From: Clostridia bacterium | Lineage (GTDB): Bacteria; Bacillota_E; RBS10-35; JAJYVN01 | Direction of reading: 5' to 3' | NCBI GenBank assembly: GCA_027335545.1 | Contig: DAHWHV010000589.1 | Coordinates: 1 to 6,605, forward strand | Length of the DNA: 6,605 bases | In this document: positions 1-5,522 of the stretch, piece by piece | Layout: every line of letters starts with the position of its first letter | How positions within the stretch are numbered: the first letter of the stretch is position 1 | The notes under the pieces: model-generated | Seen by the model: only the letters and a program-made list of their open reading frames with translations | The model's database searches: none | Told to the model about the DNA's origin: nothing | Made by a program: the position numbers and the translations under genes

Positions 1-45
1 CTGCGCTGGATGGCGGTGGCGGTCGGCGTCCCCGTGGGCGCGTGA
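1..45 (+). CDS. C-terminal end of an upstream gene (partial, unidentified)
   Basis: The frame starting at base 1 is open for 14 codons, reads [14 protein letters not shown] and stops at TGA 43–45. The stop lies 66 bases before the scpA start, on the same strand, so this could be the previous gene of the same operon. The hydrophobic tail would suit a membrane protein. A site-2 protease (M50) is a common neighbour upstream of scpA in Bacillota, but the tail is too short to identify, and the frame may be open by chance at this GC content. Confidence 0.35.
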   Translation: MRWMAVAVGVPVGA

Positions 46-97
46 GGGGTGCGGGCGGGCAGGCAGCCGGCGGCGCCGATCCGGCCTTGGTGCGGGG

Positions 98-102
98 GGA
101 GG
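98..102 (+). promoter_or_regulatory. Shine-Dalgarno sequence of scpA
   Basis: GGAGG lies inside a G-rich tract (94–107) and ends 9 bases before ATG 112. It supports that ATG over the ATG at 49, which sits 63 bases further upstream and would add a Pro/Gly/Arg-rich leader unlike the ScpA family. Confidence 0.6.
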
Positions 103-111
103 GGGGGCCGG

Positions 112-954
112 ATGGGCGAAGCGGGCCAAGAGGGCGGCAGGCTGGTGCGGTTGACGGTGGGCTCTTGGTCCGGGGACCTCGGCGAACTCCTGGCCGCAGT
201 GGACGCCGGAACCGTCCCACCCGCCTCTGTCCCCGTGCGGGCGGTGGTGGAGGCGATCCGCGGCTCCGGAGCCGACCTGGAGCGGGCCACGGGCGCGTTC
301 GTGCTGTTGGCGCGCCTCGTGGAGGCCAAGGCGCGGGCGCTGCTGCCGGCACCGCCCCCCGAAGCGGCGGCGGAGAGCGAGGCCGAGGATGCGGAGGCGG
401 AGGCGGCACGCCTGGCGGAGCGTCTTGCGGCCTATCAGGCGTTTGCCGAGGCTGCGGCGGCGTTGCGGGAGTTCGAGCGGCGGCGCGCGACCCGATTCGG
501 GCGGCCCGAGGGATCCGGGGGGTTGGGGCGAGCCAGCGCGGCTTCCGGCGCGGGGGCGGTGACGAGCCCGGCCCCCGCGGGTCCGGAGGCCTTCGATCGC
601 CTGCTGGCCGTGTTCGCCGAGGTCTGGGAGCGGGCGCGCCCACGGACGCAGGAGGTACGTCGGGAGCGGTTCACGGTGGCGCAGGCCGCGGACCGCCTCC
701 GCGCGCATTTGGCCTCGGTGGGTGGGACGGAGTTCGAGGCCCTGTTCGCGGCGGGGGCCGATCGTCTGGACGTGGTGGTCACCTTTCTGGCGCTGTTGGA
801 GCTGGTTCGCCTGGGCGAGGTCACCGTCCGCCAGGCGGAGCCCTTCGCCTCGGTGCGGATCGGCTGGCAGGGCGGCGGGCCCGCGGGGGCGCGGCGGGCC
901 CGCCGCCCCGCGGCTGGAGGCGTGCTAGGCGGGCACGGCGAAAGCCCTCTTTAG
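112..954 (+). CDS. scpA: Segregation and condensation protein A (ScpA, kleisin)
   Basis: 280 aa. ScpA is the kleisin subunit that bridges the SMC ATPase heads and binds a ScpB dimer, forming the condensin that compacts and segregates the nucleoid. What is seen: the helix [17 protein letters not shown] (about 63–79), matching the family's fLvmAa.Ll.iKSr.LLP; an acidic Ala/Glu linker (about 83–100); the helix with [20 protein letters not shown] (about 105–124); a variable Gly/Ala/Ser linker (135–158); and a C-terminal winged helix with [17 protein letters not shown] (184–200), [19 protein letters not shown] (221–239) and [10 protein letters not shown], the kleisin end that contacts SMC. Length is near the family norm of about 250. 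Oddity: the usual N-terminal FEGPLDLLL motif is replaced by [12 protein letters not shown] (about 19–30). It is followed on the same strand by scpB. The identification is secure from the C-terminal half. Confidence 0.9.
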   Translation: MGEAGQEGGRLVRLTVGSWSGDLGELLAAVDAGTVPPASVPVRAVVEAIRGSGADLERATGAFVLLARLVEAKARALLPAPPPEAAAESEAEDAEAEAARLAERLAAYQAFAEAAAALREFERRRATRFGRPEGSGGLGRASAASGAGAVTSPAPAGPEAFDRLLAVFAEVWERARPRTQEVRRERFTVAQAADRLRAHLASVGGTEFEALFAAGADRLDVVVTFLALLELVRLGEVTVRQAEPFASVRIGWQGGGPAGARRARRPAAGGVLGGHGESPL

Positions 955-994
955 GCCGTGGCCGCGAGGCCGTGGCCGCGAGGCCGTGGCCGTG
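953..994 (+). repeat. 14-bp tandem repeat at the scpA stop codon
   Basis: The unit AGGCCGTGGCCGCG occurs at 953–966 and 967–980 without mismatch, and at 981–994 with one change (AGGCCGTGGCCGTG). The array starts inside the scpA TAG stop. The unit length is not a multiple of three, and each copy contains the near-palindrome GGCCGTGGCC, so the array can form alternative hairpins. It may be replication slippage in GC-rich spacer DNA or the start of a structured element. No T-tract follows, so it is not a standard terminator. Confidence 0.75.
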
Positions 995-1322
995 GCCATG
1001 CCCACCTCCAGGCCTGGTGTTGTGGCGTCCGGCTTCCACCGAGCCCTTGTGGTCTCCGGGCTCCCCACGGGTGGTGGGCCGAGGGCAACGCCGGAGGCGG
1101 CAGCCGGAAGCGGTTGCGGCAAGGGCAGACGTTTGTGCCGCGTCCGGCATTCCGGCGTCGGTGCGCTGGGCACCACCGGCCGCGGCCCCGAGCCCGGCAC
1201 GCCTCCGTCGCCGGTGCGAGCAGCGGCAACCCGGATGGCCGGAGCGGGAGGCCGCGCCGAAAACCCGGAGGCGGCCCCAGACCGACAGGGGGCAGTGGGT
1301 CACGCAGGTCGTGCGCGGCTGG
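955..1322. other. Apparently non-coding gap between scpA and scpB
   Basis: There are 368 bases between the scpA stop and the chosen scpB start. Several frames are open across it on both strands. Their products are Arg/Pro/Gly-rich, have irregular third-position composition and resemble no family I know, so I see no gene. Besides the tandem repeat at its left edge it holds scattered short inverted repeats, for example GGTGGTG at 1070–1076 with CACCACC at 1171–1177, and CCGG-CATT-CCGG near 1144–1155. I recognise no tRNA, riboswitch or other RNA family. If scpB starts further downstream, the gap is longer still. Confidence 0.5.
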
Positions 1323-2087
1323 ATGGGGGATGGGGCGGTGGCTGCGGAGGGTGGGGCGGCGGGCGGCCAGGGTGGGCCAGCGCAGGCCGACCCGGACTCG
1401 CCCGGTGGGGGACCGGGGGGCGCGACGGCCCAGACCGGGTTGGGTCCGTTGGTGGGGCGGCTGGAGGCGATTCTGTTCGCCGCGACGGAGCCCGTGGGGC
1501 CGGGGCGCCTGGCAGCGGCGGCCGGGGCCTCGGAGGCGGAGACGCGGCTGGCGCTCCGTTCCCTGGCGGCGCACCTGGATGCCCACGGCCACGGCGTCGG
1601 TCTCGTCGAGACGGCGGGTGGCTTCCAACTGTTGACTTGTCCGGAGCACGCGGCGGCCGTGGCGGCCCTGGCCACCCCGCGGCAGTCCGCGCTCTCGCGC
1701 GCGGCCCTGGAGACCCTGGCCATCATCGCCTTTCGCCAGCCCGTCACCCGGGCGGCGGTCGACGAACTGCGCGGCGTGCACTCGGAAGGGGCGATCTCCA
1801 CGCTGGTGGAACGCGGCCTGGTGCTGGAGACCGGCCGGGCCGACGCGCCCGGTCGTCCGTTCCTCTACGGTACGACGCGTCGCTTCCTCGACCACTTCGG
1901 CCTGCGCTCTCTGGGGGAGTTGGGGGAGGAGGGCCGCGGCCCGGGGACCGCGGCACGCTGGGCGGCGCACGGTGCGGGCGGTGCACCTGCGGAGTTGGCG
2001 GCAGCGGGCGAGGCAGCCGTACCGGGGCAGGAACGCGCCGAGGGGTCGGGCGTCGCGGGAGGCCCCGCCGGAGAGGCGCGGGCTTGA
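1323..2087 (+). CDS. scpB: Segregation and condensation protein B (ScpB)
   Basis: 254 aa from ATG 1323. ScpB is a dimer of tandem winged-helix domains that binds ScpA and regulates the SMC condensin. The family core spans about residues 40–202. It opens with [16 protein letters not shown] and continues with AGGFQLLT (98–105) and [20 protein letters not shown] (124–143). This is followed by [20 protein letters not shown] (148–167), then [15 protein letters not shown] (171–185) and [13 protein letters not shown]. These are near-consensus ScpB motifs. About 40 Gly/Ala/Pro-rich residues precede the core and about 50 follow it, so the protein is longer than the usual ~190 aa. The start is uncertain: no good Shine-Dalgarno precedes ATG 1323, and GTG 1338 or TTG 1440 (just before the core) would also work. 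The region 1349–1376 has four closely spaced G-runs and could form a G-quadruplex. The identification is certain; the N-terminus is not. Confidence 0.92.
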   Translation: MGDGAVAAEGGAAGGQGGPAQADPDSPGGGPGGATAQTGLGPLVGRLEAILFAATEPVGPGRLAAAAGASEAETRLALRSLAAHLDAHGHGVGLVETAGGFQLLTCPEHAAAVAALATPRQSALSRAALETLAIIAFRQPVTRAAVDELRGVHSEGAISTLVERGLVLETGRADAPGRPFLYGTTRRFLDHFGLRSLGELGEEGRGPGTAARWAAHGAGGAPAELAAAGEAAVPGQERAEGSGVAGGPAGEARA

Positions 2088-2245
2088 GGGGCGGGCCCGC
2101 TGGCGGCCCGGCCCGAGTGCGCGCCGAGGCGGTTCTGGGGTCACCAAGGGGGCCAGGGGGCTTCTGGGAACGAAAGGGGCCCCGCGGGCGGTGGGCCAAG
2201 AGGGTCCGGGGACGGAACAGAGTGGCTCCGCCGCTGCCCCACGCC

Positions 2246-3091
2246 TCAGCCGGGATGCAGGCCCTGCTGGTAGAGGGCGATCACGGCGCGCACGTAGCGC
2301 CTGGTTTCGGGGTACGGAGGCACGCCGTGGAAGCGCCGCACCGCCCCGGGACCGGCATTGTAGGAGGCCAGCGCGAGCCGCAGGGTTGCGGGGCAATCCA
2401 GAGGGCTGGTCACGCAATAGGGGCGCCCCCCGCCGTAGGCGAGCAGACGCTGCTTGAGATAGCGCGCGCCGCCCAGGGCGTTTTGCGCGGGGTCGAAGGC
2501 GTTGCGCACGCCCAGGGCGGCGGCGGTGGACGGCATCAGCTGCATCAGTCCCAGGGCCCCGGCGGGGCTCACGGCCCGGGCCTGGCCCTGGCTTTCCTCC
2601 TGCGCGACCGCCTCCAGCAGGGCCAGGGGGAGACCGGTGGCCGTGGCGGCCCCGAGCAACGGGCCGCTGGACGCGGGGCCGGCCGCCCCTTGGGTCGGGG
2701 GCCCCGCCCTGGCCGCCGTCCGCGCGGGAGCGGCCAAGAGGGCCGCGCGCAGGGCGGAGGCGGAGACGGCGGCAAAGCCCGGGTTGGGGCCGCCCGCCAG
2801 TCCGGCCTGGACGGCGCCGGTGGGCGTCGGGCGGCCCCCCCCCTCGACAGTGGTGGGTAGCGGCGGGGGCGCGGCCAACTGCGCCCAGGAGGCGAGCAGC
2901 CCGACCCCTGCCGCCGCCGGGAGCAGGGCCAGCAGGGCCCGGCCGCGGCGTGCCTGGAGGAGGGGCCGGGAGGCGGCGGCCGGTCGCCCGCCCGGCCCCG
3001 CGGTCACGGCGACCGGCCGCCAAGGCGTGGGGGACCAGGTTCCCGCGGTGCTTCGGCCGGCGGGCCGCCAACGGCTCCAACTGACGTGCAT
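2246..3091 (-). CDS. Membrane-anchored lytic transglycosylase (SLT domain, GH23)
   Basis: 281 aa. It is predicted to cleave the MurNAc–GlcNAc bond of peptidoglycan, leaving 1,6-anhydro-MurNAc, outside the membrane. What is seen: an Arg-rich N-terminus, one hydrophobic segment (about 52–73, ALLALLPAAAGVGLLASWAQ) as signal anchor, a low-complexity Pro/Ala/Gly linker to about 150, then the SLT domain. The catalytic Glu is E166 in AQEESQGQARAVSPAG. It is followed by GALGLMQLMPSTAAALGV (178–195), DPAQN and GGARYLKQRLLAYGGG (207–222), LALASYNAGPGAV (239–251), and PPYPETRRYV (258–267). Two Cys (226, 233) in the loop before the YNAG motif could form a disulfide. ATG 3091 is chosen because AGGGGG lies 6 bases upstream on this strand; ATG 3097 would touch that site. 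It sits in the opposite orientation between scpB and DUF2953. A role in vegetative or spore wall remodelling is inference. Confidence 0.88.
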   Translation of the reverse strand: MHVSWSRWRPAGRSTAGTWSPTPWRPVAVTAGPGGRPAAASRPLLQARRGRALLALLPAAAGVGLLASWAQLAAPPPLPTTVEGGGRPTPTGAVQAGLAGGPNPGFAAVSASALRAALLAAPARTAARAGPPTQGAAGPASSGPLLGAATATGLPLALLEAVAQEESQGQARAVSPAGALGLMQLMPSTAAALGVRNAFDPAQNALGGARYLKQRLLAYGGGRPYCVTSPLDCPATLRLALASYNAGPGAVRRFHGVPPYPETRRYVRAVIALYQQGLHPG

Positions 3092-3097
3092 GTCCAT

Positions 3098-3103
3098 CCC
3101 CCT
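3098..3103 (-). promoter_or_regulatory. Shine-Dalgarno sequence of the lytic transglycosylase
   Basis: AGGGGG on the minus strand lies 6 bases before ATG 3091 and decides that start over ATG 3097. It forms half of the perfect palindrome CCCCTAGGGG (3099–3108), so the site could be masked by a small hairpin in the mRNA leader. Confidence 0.5.
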
Positions 3104-3126
3104 AGGGGCCGCGGATCGAGCGCGCC

Positions 3127-3155
3127 TTGCCGCCCGGCGCTCCCCCCCGTATGCC
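3127..3155 (+). promoter_or_regulatory. Possible sigma-A-type promoter for DUF2953–gerW
   Basis: TTGCCG (3127–3132) and TATGCC (3150–3155) are separated by 17 bases, the optimal spacing. They match the -35 consensus at four of six positions and the -10 at three of six, including the TAT. It lies in the divergent intergenic region, about 50 bases before the likely DUF2953 start. The match is weak and is judged by eye only. A forespore promoter would be expected from gerW biology, but I could not recognise one. Confidence 0.25.
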
Positions 3156-3175
3156 GCGAGGCATGCCCGCATGCC
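3151..3175. repeat. Overlapping inverted repeats between divergent genes
   Basis: ATGCC (3151–3155) pairs with GGCAT (3160–3164) around a GCGA loop. GGCATGC (3160–3166) pairs perfectly with GCATGCC (3169–3175) around two bases. The two pairings share 3160–3164 and are therefore mutually exclusive; ATGCC occurs three times in 25 bases. The element overlaps the possible -10 hexamer of the DUF2953 promoter. It could be a repressor operator or a leader RNA that switches structure; both are inference. Confidence 0.5.
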
Positions 3176-3205
3176 GGGTGCCCACCATGGCGACCCTCCC
3201 CATGC

Positions 3206-3838
3206 GTGGTCTGGTCATGTGGGCTCCTCGCGATCACCCTGTTCGGCGCGGCCGGCCTGGCCCTCACGACTGCCGAGGCGCGCCTCGTCTACCGCCTCGG
3301 CGCTGGGCGCCACCGCCTCTTGGTCGAGTTGCGCCTGCTGTTCGGTCTCTGGCGGCACCACTGGCGCATCCCGGAACATCCCGGGCAGGCGGCCTCCCGC
3401 CACGTCGCGAGCTTGGCTCGCGCCACGGTTCGGCAGACCGTCCCGGGGCCCGCGCCGGAGCGGCGGGCCCGGGGCGCACGGCGCGCGCCGTTGTGGCGTG
3501 GCCTGGACTACCTGCGCGGGCGGGTCACGCTGCGGCGTCTCCGGTTCCACCTGCGGGTGGGGACCGGGGATGCGGCCTTGGCGGCGATTGCCGTGGGCGT
3601 GGGCCACGCCGGTCTGTCCAGCGGCCTGGCCCTGCTGTCGTCCTATGTTCGACTGCCGCAGGGCTTTCGCCCCGATTTCGGCGTGGTCGCCGACGACTCG
3701 CCACCGCACGTGGCGGCCTCCGGGGCCTGCATAGCCCAGGTGTCGTTGGGGGAGCTTGTGCTGGCGGTCGTCTTGGTGCGGTGGCAGAGCCTGCGGACCC
3801 GGCGACGCCCGGGGCTGCATCCGCTGCCCGACCCCTGA
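3206..3838 (+). CDS. ytfI: DUF2953 family protein (YtfI-like), sporulation-associated
   Basis: 210 aa from GTG 3206. The molecular function of DUF2953 is unknown. Family members sit next to gerW/ytfJ in spore formers, as YtfI does in Bacillus subtilis. Visible features: a hydrophobic N-terminal segment (about 5–21, CGLLAITLFGAAGLALT), then LVELRLLFGLWRHHWRIPEH (39–58), an Arg-rich middle (60–98), LRRLRFHLRVGTGDAALAAI (109–128) with the family's GTGDA signature, LLSSYVRLP (143–151), PDFGVVADD, and a closing hydrophobic strand VSLGELVLAVVLVRW (179–193). It is probably membrane-associated. No Shine-Dalgarno precedes GTG 3206; the only other upstream in-frame start, GTG 3086, lies in the transglycosylase leader and would add 40 unrelated residues. 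ATG codons at 3187 and nearby are out of frame. gerW follows 74 bases later on the same strand, probably in one operon. Confidence 0.75.
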   Translation: MVWSCGLLAITLFGAAGLALTTAEARLVYRLGAGRHRLLVELRLLFGLWRHHWRIPEHPGQAASRHVASLARATVRQTVPGPAPERRARGARRAPLWRGLDYLRGRVTLRRLRFHLRVGTGDAALAAIAVGVGHAGLSSGLALLSSYVRLPQGFRPDFGVVADDSPPHVAASGACIAQVSLGELVLAVVLVRWQSLRTRRRPGLHPLPDP

Positions 3839-3912
3839 CGTGGCCCCGGGGGCACGGCGGGGGCGCGGACCGGCGGGACGCGGTTGCCAGTGCGGGGGGG
3901 GGCCAGGGGCGT

Positions 3913-4452
3913 ATGGACCACGCTGCGGTGTCGGGGAACGGGTCTCCGGCGGAGCACCCCATTCAGGGCCTGATGCAGACGGCCATGCAGAGCCTGCAGG
4001 GCATGGTGGACGTCAATACCGTGGTTGGCGACGCGGTCGAGACCAAGGACGGGACAGTCATCGTTCCGGTCTCCCAGGTGTCGTTCGGCTTTGCCGCCGG
4101 CGGTGGTGAATACGGCACGGCGCGGCGGGCCCCGGAAGGGGCCCTTCCCTTCGGGGGTGGCAGCGGCGCCGGGGTCAGTGTCCGCCCCGTGGGGTTCCTG
4201 GTGGTGCACCAGGGGAGCGTCCGCCTGTTGCCCGTGGATCAGCGGGCCTCGCTGGAACGACTCTTCGACTTGGCGCCAGAGATGCTGGACCGCCTATTGG
4301 AGGCGCTGGGCCGCTCAGAGCGCGCCACTGGCCGACGCGCGCCGGCGGTCGCCCCCGTGGGCGGCGGCGGTTCGGACGCAGGCGTCGACGGTGGCAACGG
4401 CGTCCCCGCGGACTCAGTCGATCCCCTGGCCCCCGCGGTGCACACTACGTAA
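3913..4452 (+). CDS. gerW: Spore germination protein GerW (YtfJ)
   Basis: 179 aa. In Bacillus, GerW/YtfJ is made in the forespore and is needed for L-alanine-triggered germination; its biochemical action is not settled. The match to the family is strong and ordered: HPIQGLMQTAMQSLQGMVDV (15–34), NTVVGDAVETKDGTVIVPVS (35–54), QVSFGFAAGGGEYG (55–68), LPFGGGSGAGVSVRPVGFLV (78–97), then LFDLAPEMLDRLLEALG (117–133). There is no signal peptide or membrane segment, as expected for a forespore protein. An extra Gly/Ala/Pro-rich tail of about 45 residues (134–179) goes beyond the usual ~150 aa. ATG 3913 is the only start just before the core. G-rich sequence precedes it (a G-run at 3894–3902 and AGGGG at 3905–3909). 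It lies downstream of DUF2953, the conserved pairing, and upstream of ku. Confidence 0.92.
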   Translation: MDHAAVSGNGSPAEHPIQGLMQTAMQSLQGMVDVNTVVGDAVETKDGTVIVPVSQVSFGFAAGGGEYGTARRAPEGALPFGGGSGAGVSVRPVGFLVVHQGSVRLLPVDQRASLERLFDLAPEMLDRLLEALGRSERATGRRAPAVAPVGGGGSDAGVDGGNGVPADSVDPLAPAVHTT

Positions 4453-4671
4453 GGCGCTGGGCATGCGCGGGGGGTGAGGGCCCGGGGGCCGCTGCCCTCC
4501 GGGCACGGGGGGACCGCGCCGCGGGGGGGCGTGGCCGACGGCTCCCCAGCGTTGGCCCGGGGCCGCGGGCTCTTCCACCGCCGCCCGTGGGGGGGGCGCT
4601 GCGCCGGAAGGCGTGTGGGCGGCGGGGCCGTCCCGTGAGCGCCTCGGTCAGCGACCGGGGCCAGTCGACCA

Positions 4672-4708
4672 GGGGAGGGGCGCCAAGAGGGGGCGCCGGG
4701 GGGAGGGG
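4672..4708 (+). promoter_or_regulatory. G-rich structured leader with the ku Shine-Dalgarno
   Basis: GGAGG (4702–4706) ends 6 bases before GTG 4713 and fixes the ku start. The same short stretch contains G-runs at 4672–4675, 4677–4680, 4689–4693, 4698–4703 and 4705–4708, enough for a G-quadruplex if an 8-base loop is allowed. It also has two GGCGCC copies (4679–4684 and 4692–4697) that can pair around a 7-base loop. Either fold would sit on or beside the ribosome binding site and could dampen translation. The site itself is clear; regulation by folding is inference. Confidence 0.5.
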
Positions 4709-4712
4709 CGCG

Positions 4713-5522
4713 GTGCGCAGCCTGTGGAAAGGCGCCATCAGCTTCGGCTTGGTCCACATTCCGTGCCGCCTCTACCCGGCGACCTGGGACCGGACCCCCC
4801 ACTTCCGCCAATTGCACGCCCCCTGTCGGGCGCCCGTCGAGTACCACAAGGTGTGCTCCGCCTGCGGGCGCCGTGTGCCCGCCGCGGACATCGTGCGCGG
4901 CAGCGAGGTGGAGCCCGGCCGGTTCGTGGTGATCGACGAGCAGGACCAGGCCGACCTCCCCGTGCCCACCACGCACACGGTGGACATCCAGGGCTTCGTC
5001 GAGTTGGCCGCCGTCGACCCCCTCTACTTCGAGCAACCCTACCTGATCGGCCCCGCCGAAGGGGGGGGCCGTCCGTACGCCCTGCTGCGGGCGGTGCTGC
5101 GCCGCACGGGGCGCGCCGCTGTGGCCAAGGTGGCCGTGCGTGCCAAGGAGAGCCTGGCGCTCCTGCGGGTCGTCGAGGACTGCCTGGTCCTGGAACTCAT
5201 GCGCTACCGGGACGAGTTGCGCGATTGGCGCGAGGTCGATGGTTTGCCTGGCGAAGTCCCCTTGCCCGAACCCGAGCTCGAGGTCGCCACGGTCCTGGTC
5301 GAGCGCCTCAGCGGGCCCTGGCAACCGGAGGCCTACTCGGATGCCTACCGGGCAGCCCTTGCCGACCTGCTCGCCCGCAAGGTCGCGGGCGGACAGGTGA
5401 GCGGCCCCCCCCCGGCCGCACCGGAGCCCGCCCGCTACGCGGACCTGCTGGCCGCCCTGGAGGCGAGCGTGGCGGCGACCGAGGCGCAACGGGCCGGTCG
5501 CGACGAGGCCCGGCCCCAGTGA
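4713..5522 (+). CDS. ku: Non-homologous end-joining protein Ku
   Basis: 269 aa. Bacterial Ku forms a homodimeric ring on double-strand DNA ends and recruits LigD for end joining. The protein opens with the family signature VRSLWKGAISFGLVHIPCRL (1–20). It continues with EYHKVCSACGRRVPAADIVR (43–62) and GRFVVIDEQD (69–78), the core around IQGFVELAAVDPLYFEQPYL (92–111), AVAKVAVRAKESLALLRV (136–153), LELMRYRDELRDW (160–172), and a C-terminal helix RYADLLAALEASVAA (241–255), the segment that in relatives helps contact LigD. GTG 4713 is chosen because a GGAGG site precedes it and the signature begins there. H35, C38, C48 and C51 are arranged like a zinc ribbon. It overlaps the next gene by four bases (GTGA), which suggests translational coupling. 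In B. subtilis the counterpart ykoV is a forespore gene; the gerW neighbour is consistent with this. Confidence 0.95.
   Translation: MRSLWKGAISFGLVHIPCRLYPATWDRTPHFRQLHAPCRAPVEYHKVCSACGRRVPAADIVRGSEVEPGRFVVIDEQDQADLPVPTTHTVDIQGFVELAAVDPLYFEQPYLIGPAEGGGRPYALLRAVLRRTGRAAVAKVAVRAKESLALLRVVEDCLVLELMRYRDELRDWREVDGLPGEVPLPEPELEVATVLVERLSGPWQPEAYSDAYRAALADLLARKVAGGQVSGPPPAAPEPARYADLLAALEASVAATEAQRAGRDEARPQ

Noticed and set aside
42..1322. The scpB reading frame is open without a stop from 42, across all of scpA, hinting at a long ScpB extension or an ScpA–ScpB frameshift fusion.
   Set aside because: The upstream translation is Arg/Gly/Pro-rich with no family resemblance and is antiphase to a genuine gene. 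High GC explains the lack of stops, and no slippery heptamer is seen near the scpA stop.
2088..2245. GC-rich inverted repeats between the convergent scpB and transglycosylase genes, considered as a bidirectional terminator (GGGGCC 2149–2154 with GGCCCC 2178–2183).
   Set aside because: The loop is long and no T-run follows on either strand; such pairings are expected by chance at this GC content.
951..3080. A 709-codon open frame on the minus strand.
   Set aside because: It runs antisense to scpB and out of frame with the transglycosylase on its own strand. Its product is low-complexity Arg/Pro/Gly/Ala without domains, so it is a GC-rich shadow frame.
4493..4505. Hairpin TGCCC-TCC-GGGCA after gerW, considered as a terminator.
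   Set aside because: It is only a 5-bp stem, followed by a G-run and not by T residues.
4239..5489. A 416-codon open frame on the minus strand opposite gerW and ku.
   Set aside because: It covers two genes with unmistakable family motifs on the plus strand; its own His/Gly/Arg-rich product matches nothing I know.
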